Shown: piece by piece, positions 9,025-19,840 of the stretch
Layout: every line of letters starts with the position of its first letter
How positions within the stretch are numbered: position 1 is the stretch's first letter
From: Dehalococcoidia bacterium
Lineage (GTDB): Bacteria; Chloroflexota; Dehalococcoidia; Dehalococcoidales; BS750m-G39
DNA: 53,243 nt
Reading direction: 5' to 3'
Assembly: GCA_030608005.1 (NCBI GenBank)
Contig: JAUWIX010000006.1
Span: 1-53,243, forward strand
Made by a program: the position numbers and the translations under genes
Notes under the pieces: generated by a model
Told to the model about the DNA's origin: nothing
What the model saw: only the letters and a program-made list of their open reading frames with translations
Database searches by the model: none

Positions 9025-11493
9025 TTACCGCACCACCAAGTTTACCAGCCTGCCGGGGACATAGATTGTCTTTAAGACCTCTTTGCCCTCAATGTAGGAC
9101 TTAACTCTTTGGTTATTTCGTGCTATATTTTTAGCCTCGGCTTCGTTAATAGATACCAGTGCCGTAACCCGGTCGCGCAGCTTACCGTTAACCTGAAGTA
9201 CCAGGGTAAATGCCTCATCCTTAGCCAGCTCTTCATCCCACTTGGGCCAGCTCTGATTATGGATACTATAGCTATGACCCGTCTGTTGCCACAGTTCCTC
9301 AGCCAGGTGCGGGGCAGTAGGAGCCAGCAGTAAGAGCAGGGTATCTACCGCCTGCCACCAGTCCGAATCAGTAATAGCCCCTATCTCCTTTGTCTTAGCC
9401 AGGTAATTGGTGAACGACATCAGTGCCGCTATCATAGTATTAAACCGGATTTTCTCCATATCCTCGGTAACCTTCCTGATAGTCTGGTGAGTAACACGAG
9501 ATAGCTGCTTTTCTGCTTTCTGCCTGACATCAGGACCAATCTTCCCACCCTGTTCATATCTTCCCAGCGCCAGGTTCCACACCCGATTAAGCCAGCGGCT
9601 TACGCCACTAATACCACTGTCATTCCACTCACCCCCCTGCTCCCAGGGGGCGACAAACATAAGATAGGCGCGCACCGCATCGGCACCCAGCTCAGAAACA
9701 TACTCGTCGGGGGTAATCACATTGCCCCGTGATTTACTCATCTTCTGCCGCTCAACAATAATAACCCCCTGGTTAAACAGGCGGGTAAATGGCTCACCAA
9801 AGTCAACCAGCCCCATATCCCGCAGTGCCTTAATAAAGAAGCGGGCATAAAACAGGTGCATGACAGCATGCTCAGCACCGCCGGTATAAAGGTCTACAGG
9901 CAACCAATACTTCACCCGTTCGGCATCAAATGGAGCGTTTTCACAATTGGGGCTGGCATAGCGCAAAAAATACCACGAGGAACACATAAAGGTATCCATA
10001 GTGTCGGTCTCACGCCTAGCTGGGGCTGAGCACCGCGGGCAAGTGATATTGACAAACTGCTCACAGTATTTCAGGGGGGATTCACCAGTGGGCTTAAACT
10101 CAGCGTCCTCGGGTAGTAATACCGGCAGGTCTTCCTCAGGGACGGGGACAATGCCACAGTTTGGGCAGTAAACTATAGGGATAGGCGCCCCCCAGTAGCG
10201 CTGACGAGAGATAAGCCAGTCACGAAGCCTGTAGGTTACGGTTCGCTTTCCCCAGCCCTTGTCCTCCAAAAAATCAGAGACTGCATCAATGCCCTGCTGG
10301 CTGGGGAGTCCATCAAACTGCCCTGAATTTACCATAGTGCCTAGTTCAGTATATGCCTGCTCAAGCTCCTCCCCACGCCATCCTGGTGGAGCGACTACTA
10401 CCTTAATTGGCAGGTTATACCTTTGGGCAAAGGCAAAGTCACGCTCATCATGAGCTGGCACCCCCATTACCATCCCAGTTCCATAGCTTAAGAGCACATA
10501 GTCGGCAATCCAGATAGGCACCATTTCACCATTAAGTCGGTTTACCACATAAGCCCCGGTAAATACCCCGTCCTTTTCCCTCTCGGTGGATAGCCTCTCA
10601 ATCTCGGTCTGGCGCCGTGACCGAGCCACATACTGTTCAACCTCAGCCTTCTTATCCGGCGAGGTCAGTTCAGCCACCAGAGGGTGCTCTGGAGCCAGAA
10701 CCATAAAGGTAACGCCAAAGGTGGTATCAGGACGAGTGGTAAATACCCTGATTTCCCTTTCTCCCACCCCGGGATGGTCAAGGGCGAAGGAAATCTCGGT
10801 GCCTACGCTCTTACCTACCCAGTTCCTCTGCATCACCTTTATTCGCTCCGGCCAGTCAATGCCATTGTGCTCCATAAGCTCATCGGCATACTTGGTAATG
10901 CGAAAAAACCACTGCTCCAAATCTCGCCGGTTGACTGCTGCCCCGCAACGCTCACAAAAGCCCTCCACCACCTGTTCATTAGCCAGCACTGTCTGGCAGT
11001 GGGGACACCAGTTAACCGGAGCCTTCCCCCGGTAAGCCAGACCATTCTCATATAGCTTCAAGAAGAACCACTGTGTCCACTTGTAATACTCAGGCAGGCA
11101 GGTAATCACCTCCCGGCTCCAGTCATAGATGGCGCCTATGCTCTTGAGCTGACGACGCATATTGTCTATGTTTTGTATCGTCCAGGTGAAAGGATGAATA
11201 CCACGGCTGATAGCGGCATTCTCAGCGGGAAGCCCAAAGGCATCAAAGCCCATAGGGTGAAGCACATTATAGCCCTGCATCCGCTTAAATCGGGCGTGAA
11301 CATCGGACGGAGCCATAGCATACCAGTGCCCAATGTGGAGGTCACCTGAGGTATAGGGGAACATGGTTAAGGCATACCACTTGGGCTTGGCACTTTCATC
11401 AGTAACCTCATACAGCCTGTCCTCAGCCCAGCGCTGCTGCCACTTCTTCTCTATCTCTTGCGGGTTATATTTAGCTATCATTATCTTCCCCAT
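9025..11493 (-). CDS. leuS: Leucyl-tRNA synthetase
   Basis: HIGH signature (DLHIGHWYAM), KMSKSRGN, CP1 editing domain, LVLQVNGKLRDR C-terminus. Start could be the second ATG (MIAKYNPQEIEKKW). Confidence 0.96.
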   Translation of the reverse strand: MGKIMIAKYNPQEIEKKWQQRWAEDRLYEVTDESAKPKWYALTMFPYTSGDLHIGHWYAMAPSDVHARFKRMQGYNVLHPMGFDAFGLPAENAAISRGIHPFTWTIQNIDNMRRQLKSIGAIYDWSREVITCLPEYYKWTQWFFLKLYENGLAYRGKAPVNWCPHCQTVLANEQVVEGFCERCGAAVNRRDLEQWFFRITKYADELMEHNGIDWPERIKVMQRNWVGKSVGTEISFALDHPGVGEREIRVFTTRPDTTFGVTFMVLAPEHPLVAELTSPDKKAEVEQYVARSRRQTEIERLSTEREKDGVFTGAYVVNRLNGEMVPIWIADYVLLSYGTGMVMGVPAHDERDFAFAQRYNLPIKVVVAPPGWRGEELEQAYTELGTMVNSGQFDGLPSQQGIDAVSDFLEDKGWGKRTVTYRLRDWLISRQRYWGAPIPIVYCPNCGIVPVPEEDLPVLLPEDAEFKPTGESPLKYCEQFVNITCPRCSAPARRETDTMDTFMCSSWYFLRYASPNCENAPFDAERVKYWLPVDLYTGGAEHAVMHLFYARFFIKALRDMGLVDFGEPFTRLFNQGVIIVERQKMSKSRGNVITPDEYVSELGADAVRAYLMFVAPWEQGGEWNDSGISGVSRWLNRVWNLALGRYEQGGKIGPDVRQKAEKQLSRVTHQTIRKVTEDMEKIRFNTMIAALMSFTNYLAKTKEIGAITDSDWWQAVDTLLLLLAPTAPHLAEELWQQTGHSYSIHNQSWPKWDEELAKDEAFTLVLQVNGKLRDRVTALVSINEAEAKNIARNNQRVKSYIEGKEVLKTIYVPGRLVNLVVR

Positions 11494-11497
11494 CTAA

Positions 11498-11545
11498 ATA
11501 AAAGCCCCCACCAGAGTCCTATCTCTGGTCATGGCTCTGTGAGGG
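11498..11545 (-). promoter_or_regulatory. Hairpin plus U-rich tract directly upstream of leuS (candidate leader terminator/attenuator)
   Basis: Minus strand AGCCATG-ACCAGAG-ATAGGA-CTCTGGT-GGGGGCTTTTATTT ending at the leuS start codon. Confidence 0.45.
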
Positions 11546-11618
11546 TAATTGTAACAAGATTGAAACTGTAGCGCAATCTTTGGGGTGGAGAGAAGGGAGA
11601 GAGATTCTTTGGGTCTTA

Positions 11619-11681
11619 CTTCCCACCCCCCCACCCTACAGGGGTTAAGGGCAAAGCCCCAATGGGTGGGCGGGTGGGAAG
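11619..11681. repeat. Long inverted repeat, copy L2 of the palindromic family (divergent)
   Basis: 18-bp arms cttcccacccccccaccc (11619-11636) and gggtgggcgggtgggaag (11664-11681), one mismatch, with inner hairpin ggggttaagggcaaagcccc. Confidence 0.75.
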
Positions 11682-11750
11682 AAAGAGATATGTTAAAAAC
11701 AGGGAGGGGATGGGGGCAATGTCAAGGCGAAGGGCAGCAGTGCCTTAATC

Positions 11751-11826
11751 TGGTGGAGCTGGGGGGATTCGAACCCCCTACCTTTTGACTGCCAGTCAAA
11801 CGTTCTCCCAACTGAACTACAGCCCC
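11751..11826 (-). tRNA. tRNA-Ala (anticodon GGC), CCA encoded
   Basis: Minus strand GGGGCTG TA GTTC AGTTGGGAGA AC G TTTGA CTGGCAG TCAAA AGGTA GGGGG TTCGAAT CCCCC CAGCTCC A CCA; full cloverleaf and the G3:U70 alanine identity pair. Confidence 0.96.
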
Positions 11827-11871
11827 TCAAGACACCATTTAATCTAGCAGAAAATGGCAGAGAGCGCAAGC

Positions 11872-12498
11872 CTAGATAGGCACACCCAGCATTCGGAGTA
11901 GACCTCCCAGCCCCCAGTAACCAGCGGCAGCCACGGTTATTCCTTTAATCGTCTTACCCCCCCAGCAAATAAGGAAATAACGCTGTATGCCAAAGCGTAG
12001 TGCCCCCGCAGCCAGAGCCGCAGGGTAAAAGAAAGGATTTAGCACTGCTGAAAGGACAAATAGAGTTAGCGTACCCCTCTTCTCTACCCACCCCAGCATT
12101 CGTGTGTAGATTGCCCGAATCTTCTGGTGCTCTATACCGTGGAGGGCAGCGCCACCACCATAGCCCGTCATGTAGATAGACAAGCCACCAACCGTCTCAC
12201 CCAAACCTGCTAAGGCACCAATAAACACCGGACCAAGGTAGGGGGCAAACGAGGGTCTCATTACCGTGCCCAAAGCAAATATCACCGGGGTCATGGGCAC
12301 TGGAGCCAGAATAGTGGCTCCGCCAAAAACACTGATAATAAAGGCGCCAAGATAACCATACTGCTCAAATGCCCGGACATTCTCCCAGAAAAAAACTACT
12401 GCCACCGCCAGTCCCACACTCAGGATTCCGCCCAGGATGCCTATATAATATTCCCACCTCCTCAAAGCCCCCCTCAGCTTGTCCCATTTAAGGCTCAC
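11872..12498 (-). CDS. VTT/DedA-like (SNARE-associated type) multi-pass membrane protein
   Basis: Several hydrophobic segments; FGGATILAPVPMTPVIFALG and FVLSAVLNPFFYPAALAAGALRFG motifs. Confidence 0.65.
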   Translation of the reverse strand: MSLKWDKLRGALRRWEYYIGILGGILSVGLAVAVVFFWENVRAFEQYGYLGAFIISVFGGATILAPVPMTPVIFALGTVMRPSFAPYLGPVFIGALAGLGETVGGLSIYMTGYGGGAALHGIEHQKIRAIYTRMLGWVEKRGTLTLFVLSAVLNPFFYPAALAAGALRFGIQRYFLICWGGKTIKGITVAAAGYWGLGGLLRMLGVPI

Positions 12499-12557
12499 CC
12501 TACACCTTGCCTTCCCTTAAATCACAAAAATCCTGTTTAAATACTATTATAAAGAAA

Positions 12558-15017
12558 TTACTGCTCAGGCAATAGTTTAGCACCCGCTCTGGCGGTAAAG
12601 TTTAAGCCATCATCCCCAAGGTCAACCATAACCGTATCACCCTCGCTGAATTCTCCTCGCAATAGCTTGGTGGACAGAGGATTCTCAACATAGCGCTCTA
12701 TGGCCCGTCTGAGCGGTCGTGCCCCATATATCGGGTCATAGCCTTCCTTAGCCAACCATGACTTCACCCCTTCAGTTAGCTCAATGTTCAGCTTACGGTC
12801 AGCCAGACGCCCCTGCAAATCCTTCACCAGCAAATCAACAATGCTCCTGAGCTGCTGCTCAGTTAGCTGATGGAAAACTATTATCTCATCTATGCGATTG
12901 ATGAACTCGGGGCGGAAGGTCTTCTTCATCTCCGCCAGCACCTTTTCCTTCATGGTGTCGTAGGCTTGCTTCTGGGTTCTGGCTTCGTCTTTCTTAGTAG
13001 CGAAACCAATGCTCATATCCCGCTTGATAAACTCAACACCGACATTGCTGGTCATAATGACCACCGTATTCTTAAAATCTACCGTATGCCCATGACCATC
13101 GGTCAACCGCCCATCATCAAGTAGCTGGAGCAGGCTATTAAATACCTCAGGATGTGCCTTTTCAATCTCATCCAGCAGAATCACCCGATAGGGGCGTCGT
13201 CTCACTGCCTCGGTAAGTTGTCCCCCCTCCTCATAGCCAACATATCCCGGTGGGGCGCCAATAAGGCGTGATACGGTGTGCCTCTCCTGATACTCCGACA
13301 TATCCAGGCGCACCATAGCATTCTCATCATCGAACAGAAACCGGGCTAGAGTTCGAGCCAGCTCAGTCTTGCCGACGCCGGTTGGACCCAAGAAGATAAA
13401 GCTACCAATAGGTCGCCCTGGGTCCTTAATCCCGGCTCTACTCCGTCTGATAGCCTCAGAAATAGCAGTAACCGCCTCATCCTGATTTACCAGCCGTTCG
13501 TGAATCCGCTCCTCCATATGAAGTAGCTTCTCGGCTTCACCCTCCAGCATTTGTGATACAGGGATACCCGTCCACTTAGAGATTAGCTGGGCAATATCCT
13601 CCTCATCCACCACCCCGTCAATCTTCTCCTCCTGGAGCCACTTGGTCTTAGCCCGGTTATACTCCTCTTCCTGACGCACCCTCTCACTCTTAAGTTGGGC
13701 AGCATGCTCATAATCCTCCCGCTGTGAGGCTGCCTCCTCCTCATTGACTAACTGCTTAAGTCTCTGCTCCAGGGATTTAACCTGGGGCGGCGCACTCTCA
13801 GTATCAATGCGCAGCTTGCTGGCAGCCTCATCAATAAGGTCAATAGCCTTATCCGGCAGATACCGGTCTGAAATATAGCGCTGACCGAGTCTAGCCGCTG
13901 CTTCCAGAGCCTCATCATCAATCTTAATCTTATGGTGTGCCTCATACCTGGGGCGGAGCCCCTTGAGCATCTCAATGGTAGCCTCAATGCTGGGCTCGCC
14001 GATGAACACCGGCTGGAGGCGGCGCTCCAGCGCCTTATCCTTCTCAATGAACTTGCGGTATTCATCCAGGGTGGTAGCTCCCACACACTGCAGCTCACCA
14101 TGAGCCAGGGCTGGCTTCAGCATGTTACTGGCGTCAATAGCCCCCTCAGCTGCCCCAGCCCCAACCACAGTATGAAACTCATCAATAAACAGAATGATTT
14201 CGCCCTGTGCCTGCCGTATTTCATCCATTACCGCCTTAAGTCGCTCCTCAAACTCGCCGCGGAACTTGCTCCCTGCCACCAACGCCCCCATATCCAGAGC
14301 CACTACTTTGCGCCCTTTAAGAGAATTGGGAACATCATCAGCTACAATCTTTTGTGCCAGTCCTTCAGCAATAGCCGTTTTGCCCACCCCGGCATCGCCA
14401 ACAATCACCGGGTTATTCTTGGTGCGCCGGGTAAGTATCTGCATCACCCGCTTAATCTCCTCATCCCGACCGATAACCGGGTCAAGCTTACCCCGGCGAG
14501 CAAGCTCAGTCAGGTCACGACCATACTTTTCCAGCGAGCGATACTTGCTCTCCGCCCTGGCATCGGTAACCCGGTGCCCACCACGAAGCTTCTGCAAGGC
14601 ACGATATACCTTTTCCTGGTCAATGCCGAAGCGGTGAAGGATGCTAGCCACTTCCCCTTTCTGCTCCCCAGCCATGGCAATAAGCAGGTGTTCAGTGCCA
14701 ATAAACTCGTCCTTGAGTCTATCAGCTTCATCACCAGCCCTCCTTATCAGGTCAACAATGCGTGGGGTAGCGTAGATTTGCGCCACCTCATAAGCAACCT
14801 TTGGCGACTTCTCCAAGACTGCTTCCACCTCCCGCCTCACCGGTTCAACATTAACATCAAGCTCCCTAAATATATCACCAACCAATCCGCTCTCCTGCTG
14901 CAGCAGTGCCAGCAAGATATGCTCCACATCCCACTGGCTATGGTGATACTGATGAACCAGCTCCTGGGAAGCAACCAATGCCTCCTGCGCCTGTTCAGTA
15001 AATCTCTCTTGCCTCAT
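12558..15017 (-). CDS. ClpC/ClpB-type AAA+ unfoldase
   Basis: Clp N domain, two Walker A motifs ([26 protein letters not shown]), short UVR-like middle domain ([14 protein letters not shown]). Confidence 0.93.
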   Translation of the reverse strand: MRQERFTEQAQEALVASQELVHQYHHSQWDVEHILLALLQQESGLVGDIFRELDVNVEPVRREVEAVLEKSPKVAYEVAQIYATPRIVDLIRRAGDEADRLKDEFIGTEHLLIAMAGEQKGEVASILHRFGIDQEKVYRALQKLRGGHRVTDARAESKYRSLEKYGRDLTELARRGKLDPVIGRDEEIKRVMQILTRRTKNNPVIVGDAGVGKTAIAEGLAQKIVADDVPNSLKGRKVVALDMGALVAGSKFRGEFEERLKAVMDEIRQAQGEIILFIDEFHTVVGAGAAEGAIDASNMLKPALAHGELQCVGATTLDEYRKFIEKDKALERRLQPVFIGEPSIEATIEMLKGLRPRYEAHHKIKIDDEALEAAARLGQRYISDRYLPDKAIDLIDEAASKLRIDTESAPPQVKSLEQRLKQLVNEEEAASQREDYEHAAQLKSERVRQEEEYNRAKTKWLQEEKIDGVVDEEDIAQLISKWTGIPVSQMLEGEAEKLLHMEERIHERLVNQDEAVTAISEAIRRSRAGIKDPGRPIGSFIFLGPTGVGKTELARTLARFLFDDENAMVRLDMSEYQERHTVSRLIGAPPGYVGYEEGGQLTEAVRRRPYRVILLDEIEKAHPEVFNSLLQLLDDGRLTDGHGHTVDFKNTVVIMTSNVGVEFIKRDMSIGFATKKDEARTQKQAYDTMKEKVLAEMKKTFRPEFINRIDEIIVFHQLTEQQLRSIVDLLVKDLQGRLADRKLNIELTEGVKSWLAKEGYDPIYGARPLRRAIERYVENPLSTKLLRGEFSEGDTVMVDLGDDGLNFTARAGAKLLPEQ

Positions 15018-15069
15018 AAACCACCTACATCATCATAGTTCACATAAATATGGCTTAGCTCCTAGCCTT

Positions 15070-15384
15070 CTAATGCCCTGCCTGCCTTAATCTATCTAGC
15101 TCCGATTCCAGTTCCTGCACATGGTTTTGCAATTCAAGTATTTGCTGCATCACTCTCATAATAACCTCTACCCCAGCCAGGTTAACCCCCATATCATCCA
15201 TCAGGGTCTTTACCCGCCTCAGGCGGGCTATATCCCTCTCCGAATACAGCCGAATATTGCCCCCAGAGCGGGATGGCTCTATTATGCCAACCCTTTCATA
15301 ATAGCGCAAGGTGTGAGTTTGCACACCTACCATTCTGGCAGCTACACTTATCACATAACATGGTTCAGTATCATCAAGATTCAT
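15070..15384 (-). CDS. hspR: MerR-family regulator, HspR-like
   Basis: YVISVAARMVGVQTHTLRYYERVGIIEPSRSGGNIRLYSERDIARLRRVKTLMDDMGVNLAGV; sits between a dnaJ-like gene and clp. Confidence 0.85.
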   Translation of the reverse strand: MNLDDTEPCYVISVAARMVGVQTHTLRYYERVGIIEPSRSGGNIRLYSERDIARLRRVKTLMDDMGVNLAGVEVIMRVMQQILELQNHVQELESELDRLRQAGH

Positions 15385-15400
15385 AATAACCTATATCCTA

Positions 15401-16297
15401 TCAACCTGAGCGAAGCTGACCAAGCTGCTTAAATAGCTCCTTCTCCTGCTGAGTCAGGTTAGTGGGCAATACTACGTTCACCTTAGCCAACAGGGCACCA
15501 CGGACAGAATTGCCCAGATGGGGCATACCCTGCCCTGCCAGGCGAAAGGCACGCCCATTCTGAGTCTCTGGTGGAATCTTCAATGCCAGCTTGCCCCTAA
15601 GAGTAGTCACCTGAACCTCACCACCCAGCATGGCTACCACCAATGGCACCGCCACCCCAACATATAGGTCATCGCCCCGCCGCTGGAACAAGTGGTGTGG
15701 CTTAACCGAAATCACCAGGTAAAGGTCACCCCTCACCCCACCGTAACCCCCTCCGCCTTTACCGGCAATGCGAACCCGAGACCCATCCTTAACCCCGGGC
15801 GGAATCTTGACCTCAAGACGCTTACCATCCTCAAGGCTAATAGTGCGGGTTGTCCCGTGATAGGCTTCTTCCAAGGTTACCTCCAGCGGGTATTCTACAT
15901 CCCGACCTCGCCTGGGCTGAACCCGACGGCTGGAAGCTCCGGTGGTAAAACCGCGGAGCAAATCATCAAACAGGCTACCCATCTCATCCTCGCCGAAGTA
16001 AACCTTGGTGCCACCTTGACTGAAATCCCAGAATGGTGCCTGCTGCCGCCCCGCACGGGCAAACTGGTCAGCATACTGCCACTGGTCTCCAAATTGGTCA
16101 TACTTCTGCCGCTTCTCCTTGTCGGACAGAACCTCATAAGCCTCATTTATCTGCTTAAACCTTGCCTCTGCCGACTTGTCACCGGGGTTAACATCAGGGT
16201 GATACCTGCGCGCCAGCCGCCGGTAAGCCTGCTTTATCTCACGCTCACTGGCATTCCTATTAACCCCCAATATACTATAGTAATCGTTGCCTGCCAT
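15401..16297 (-). CDS. DnaJ/CbpA-type co-chaperone lacking zinc fingers
   Basis: J domain [35 protein letters not shown] region, C-terminal domain, no CxxCxGxG repeats. Confidence 0.92.
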   Translation of the reverse strand: MAGNDYYSILGVNRNASEREIKQAYRRLARRYHPDVNPGDKSAEARFKQINEAYEVLSDKEKRQKYDQFGDQWQYADQFARAGRQQAPFWDFSQGGTKVYFGEDEMGSLFDDLLRGFTTGASSRRVQPRRGRDVEYPLEVTLEEAYHGTTRTISLEDGKRLEVKIPPGVKDGSRVRIAGKGGGGYGGVRGDLYLVISVKPHHLFQRRGDDLYVGVAVPLVVAMLGGEVQVTTLRGKLALKIPPETQNGRAFRLAGQGMPHLGNSVRGALLAKVNVVLPTNLTQQEKELFKQLGQLRSG

Positions 16298-16317
16298 CTT
16301 TCTTCCTATATCCGCAA

Positions 16318-16350
16318 AGTATTATAAACTATTTTATAATACTTGTCAAT
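16318..16350 (-). promoter_or_regulatory. Consensus sigma70-type promoter with embedded 12-bp inverted repeat (candidate HspR operator)
   Basis: Minus strand TTGACA (16345-16350)-N17-TATAAT (16322-16327); perfect inverted repeat AAGTATTATAAA (16318-16329)/TTTATAATACTT (16334-16345). Confidence 0.8.
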
Positions 16351-16489
16351 AATTTTTAAGGAAAATTAACAAAATCTTATAAACTTCTTGGCAAAATTTG
16401 TAAATATACTATACTGCTAATAAGGGGGAGGGGGTGGGCAACCGGACTAAATAAATTAACAAGGTTAAAGCCACTGTTCCAACTGGTAT

Positions 16490-17074
16490 TCAGCTTTTAG
16501 CCCCCGTCACCCGGGCAAAAATATCCAGAAACTGATGCAGTATCCTGGCAGTTGCCCCCCAGATTACCCTTCCCTGATAATGATAATAGTATGAGGTAAC
16601 TGCTTGACCGCCTATGTTCTCGGTCTCCTGACGCAGGCAATCCTTATCCATCAGCGCCGAAATAGGGACTTCAATTATCTCCTCAGTCTCCCACCCGTCC
16701 ACCTTGAACTTATATGGCCAGGGGATAAAACCAACAAAGGGGGAGATAATATAGCTTGAAGTGGTGGTAATGGTATCATCCAGTTCCCCCAATACCTCAA
16801 CCTCACCAGGTACTAAGCCTATCTCCTCAGCACATTCGCGTAAGGCGGTATCAACCAGCGTCCTGTCCCCCTCCTGGCATGCTCCCCCGGGAAAGGATAT
16901 CTGCCCCTTATGCTCCTTCACCCTCTCTGTCCGTTTAGTAAACAGGATATAATACTCCTCCTGTTTATAATAGATAGGCACTAGCACCGCCGATGGCACC
17001 CGCTTAGCATCAATGATGTGCTGCTCTTGTCTCCGGGAAAGGGCCTCCCTCAGCCTTTGCTCCATAGCTATCAT
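16490..17074 (-). CDS. Nudix hydrolase (CoA pyrophosphatase-like)
   Basis: Nudix box GGACQEGDRTLVDTALRECAEEIGL. Confidence 0.9.
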   Translation of the reverse strand: MIAMEQRLREALSRRQEQHIIDAKRVPSAVLVPIYYKQEEYYILFTKRTERVKEHKGQISFPGGACQEGDRTLVDTALRECAEEIGLVPGEVEVLGELDDTITTTSSYIISPFVGFIPWPYKFKVDGWETEEIIEVPISALMDKDCLRQETENIGGQAVTSYYYHYQGRVIWGATARILHQFLDIFARVTGAKS

Positions 17075-17108
17075 GATAACACCACCCCCGTAGCCAATAC
17101 AAACTGAG

Positions 17109-17320
17109 CTAGTTCAGATAGATTGGTGATACAGATTATCATGTTTCGTTTTTCTGCGGCATTGACCCCATCCCCCTGACCCCCTTCCCCTAGAAGGGGA
17201 AGGGGGAAGTAGTTTTAAGAGGGGGCTTCGCCCCCTCTTTTTCATTCCTCCCCCTCCCTTGGTAAGGGAGGGGGACAAAGGGGGAGGGTTGTAAAATATT
17301 AAGGAGGTGAGGTAGATAAA
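17109..17320. repeat. Dispersed modular palindromic element, copy L3
   Basis: Left module ctagttcagatagattggtgatacagattatcatgtttcg shared with 27297; hairpin AGAGGGGGC-TTC-GCCCCCTCT (17218-17238); right module gggggagggttgtaaaatattaaggaggtgaggtagataaa shared with 27560 and, inverted, with 31995. Confidence 0.85.
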
Positions 17321-17340
17321 CAATCTAAACCAAGACAAAC

Positions 17341-17369
17341 TTGACAATTAATATTTGCCTCATTATAAT
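17341..17369 (+). promoter_or_regulatory. Consensus promoter of pyrG
   Basis: TTGACA (17341-17346)-N17-TATAAT (17364-17369). Confidence 0.75.
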
Positions 17370-17439
17370 ATATAAAAGTCCCCACCTCTTTATGTAAGGT
17401 TGCTTTCTGGATTGAATCCCTAGAGTTTGGTTTTCCCAG

Positions 17440-19080
17440 ATGTCGAAGTATATCTTTGTTACTGGTGGTGTAGTTAGTTCAGTTGGGAAAGGCATCACCG
17501 TCGCTTCTATTGGCACTATTCTGAAGAGTCGCCAAATTGTGGTGTCGGTGCAAAAGCTAGACCCTTACCTCAATGTTGACCCAGGGACAATGTCCCCCTA
17601 TCAGCATGGCGAGGTATTTGTCACCCAAGATGGTGCCGAGACCGACCTTGATTTGGGCAATTATGAGCGTTTCATTGATGTCAACCTTACTGCCGAATCC
17701 AGCGTTACCTCGGGTCAAATCTATAGTGCAGTTATTGCCAAGGAGAGACGGGGCGATTTCCTGGGAGGAACCATCCAGGTGGTGCCCCATGTTACCACCG
17801 AGATAAAGGAACGCTTCAGGCAATTAGCCCAGAAATCAAAGGCTGAGGTGGTTATTATAGAGGTAGGCGGCACAGTGGGTGATATTGAAGGACAGCCCTT
17901 CCTGGAAGCCATCAGGCAGATGCGAAACGATGTGGGAAGGGATAATGTGCTCTATGTCCATGTTACCCTTCTCCCCTATCTCAATTCTACCCAGGAGATA
18001 AAGACCAAGCCCACTCAGCACAGCGTTAACGAGCTGCGCCGTATAGGTATCCAGCCCGATATTATTGTGTGCCGGAGTGATTACCCCATCTCGGAGGGGA
18101 TAAGGGACAAAATATCCCTGTTCTGTGATGTTGAGCGACAGGCGGTCATCCCCCTGCCCACGGTATCTACTATCTACGAGGTGCCGCTTGTCCTGGAGGA
18201 GGAAGGATTGGGGCAACTAATTGTGGACAAGTTCAGACTTAACCCTCGCCAGTCAGACCTAAGCCAGTGGCAGGAACTGGTCAACCTTATCAAAACACCC
18301 CGTGAGCCGGTTAATATTGCTCTGGTGGGGAAATATGTGGAATTGAAGGATGCTTACTTCTCAGTTCGGGAAGCACTACACTACGCCGCCCTGTATCATG
18401 GAAGAGATATTGAGCTCACCTGGGTTCCATCAGAAGCTCTGGAAGCTGATGGGGGTGATTCTGCACTGCACTCAGCCCAAGGCATTATAGTCCCTGGCGG
18501 CTTCGGCGTTAGGGGAATAGAGGGTATGATAAAGGCAGCAACTTATGCCCGAGAGAATAAGATTCCCTACCTCGGACTGTGCCTGGGGATGCATGTTATG
18601 GTGATTGAGTTTGCCCGTTATGCCCTAAACTCAGATAAGCCAAACTCCACCGAGTTTGATGCCTCTACTCCCTATCCAATCATTAACCTCCTCCCCGAAC
18701 AGAAGGACAAGAAAAACAAAGGGGGCACCATGCGCCTGGGTAACTACCCCTGTCAATTGGTTGATGGCAGCCGTGCCGCTAGTGCCTATGGGCACAGTCT
18801 GGTCTACGAGCGCCATAGACACCGCTACGAATTTAATAATCAATTTCGTGCTCAGCTAGAGGAGGCAGGAATGGTCTATAGTGGGCTATCCCCTGATGGC
18901 AGGCTGGTTGAGCTCTGCGAGCTAGCCAACCACCCGTGGATGGTGAGCTGCCAGTTCCACCCTGAGTTTGGCTCCCGCCCCGGTCGTCCCCATCCCCTGT
19001 TCCGCGATTTTATTGCTATAGCTAAGGATGTATTACGAGAGGGGGCTCAACCACCGCTGCCCCTTTCATCTCAATCTTAG
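17440..19080 (+). CDS. pyrG: CTP synthase
   Basis: [25 protein letters not shown]; glutaminase motif [17 protein letters not shown]. Confidence 0.97.
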   Translation: MSKYIFVTGGVVSSVGKGITVASIGTILKSRQIVVSVQKLDPYLNVDPGTMSPYQHGEVFVTQDGAETDLDLGNYERFIDVNLTAESSVTSGQIYSAVIAKERRGDFLGGTIQVVPHVTTEIKERFRQLAQKSKAEVVIIEVGGTVGDIEGQPFLEAIRQMRNDVGRDNVLYVHVTLLPYLNSTQEIKTKPTQHSVNELRRIGIQPDIIVCRSDYPISEGIRDKISLFCDVERQAVIPLPTVSTIYEVPLVLEEEGLGQLIVDKFRLNPRQSDLSQWQELVNLIKTPREPVNIALVGKYVELKDAYFSVREALHYAALYHGRDIELTWVPSEALEADGGDSALHSAQGIIVPGGFGVRGIEGMIKAATYARENKIPYLGLCLGMHVMVIEFARYALNSDKPNSTEFDASTPYPIINLLPEQKDKKNKGGTMRLGNYPCQLVDGSRAASAYGHSLVYERHRHRYEFNNQFRAQLEEAGMVYSGLSPDGRLVELCELANHPWMVSCQFHPEFGSRPGRPHPLFRDFIAIAKDVLREGAQPPLPLSSQS

Positions 19081-19088
19081 AGGTTAAA

Positions 19089-19739
19089 ATGCGAATCTTT
19101 CTGGATACAGCCAACATTGACCAAATCAGGCAAGCAGCCAAGCTGGGCATCATCAGCGGGGTTACTACCAACCCCAGCCTGGTGTCCAGGGAGGGAACTG
19201 CTGACTATGAGGCTATCATCAAAGAAATCTGCTCTATTATTCCCGGACCTATCTCGGTTGAGGTGCTGGTTGAAGAAACTCAAGCGATGATTGAGCAGGC
19301 ACAACTCATCTCTTCCTGGTCACCCAATGTCGTGATTAAAATCCCGGCTACCACCGAGGGTCTGGAGGTAACATCAGCCCTGGCAAAGGAGAATATAAAG
19401 GTAAACTTTACCCTGTGCTTCTCATTAAATCAAGCCCTCCTCGGTGCCCTAGCTGGCGCCACCTATGTCAGCCCCTTTGTCGGCAGGCTGGATGATGCCG
19501 GTCACAACGGCATGGAGGTAGTCAAGGATATTGTTGATGTCTTTGCTCATTACCAGCTAACCACCCAAGTGATTGCAGCCAGCATTCGTCACCCCCTACA
19601 CTGTGTGGCTGCTGCCAAGGCGGGGGCTCACATTGCCACCGTTCCCTATAAGGTTCTGATGCAGATGATACACCATCCGCTTACTGATGTCGGCGTCGCC
19701 CGCTTCCTCAGCGACTGGCAGAGTGTTTCGCAAAAATAA
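19089..19739 (+). CDS. tal: Transaldolase / fructose-6-phosphate aldolase family
   Basis: MRIFLDTANIDQIRQAAKLGIISGVTTNPSLV; VVIKIPATTEGL; TYVSPFVGRLDD. Confidence 0.93.
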   Translation: MRIFLDTANIDQIRQAAKLGIISGVTTNPSLVSREGTADYEAIIKEICSIIPGPISVEVLVEETQAMIEQAQLISSWSPNVVIKIPATTEGLEVTSALAKENIKVNFTLCFSLNQALLGALAGATYVSPFVGRLDDAGHNGMEVVKDIVDVFAHYQLTTQVIAASIRHPLHCVAAAKAGAHIATVPYKVLMQMIHHPLTDVGVARFLSDWQSVSQK

Positions 19740-19840
19740 AAACCAATAAAGCATTAAAAATGGGGAAACAATTCGTATCTGATTAGCTTTGAGAGTTGTT
19801 TTTTATGTTATGTTAAGTGGTTACCACGGGGGAGGTTACA

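Noticed and set aside
11494-11580. T-box riboswitch upstream of leuS
   Set aside because: No AGGGTGGNACCGCG-like T-box sequence or clear specifier loop was found; only the hairpin and U-tract are supported.
13932-15038. 368-aa plus-strand ORF opposite clp
   Set aside because: Entirely antisense to a well-supported ClpC/B gene; low-complexity translation without a recognisable domain.
15692-16327. 211-aa plus-strand ORF opposite the dnaJ-like gene
   Set aside because: Antisense to a conserved J-domain protein and overlaps its promoter; no domain signature.
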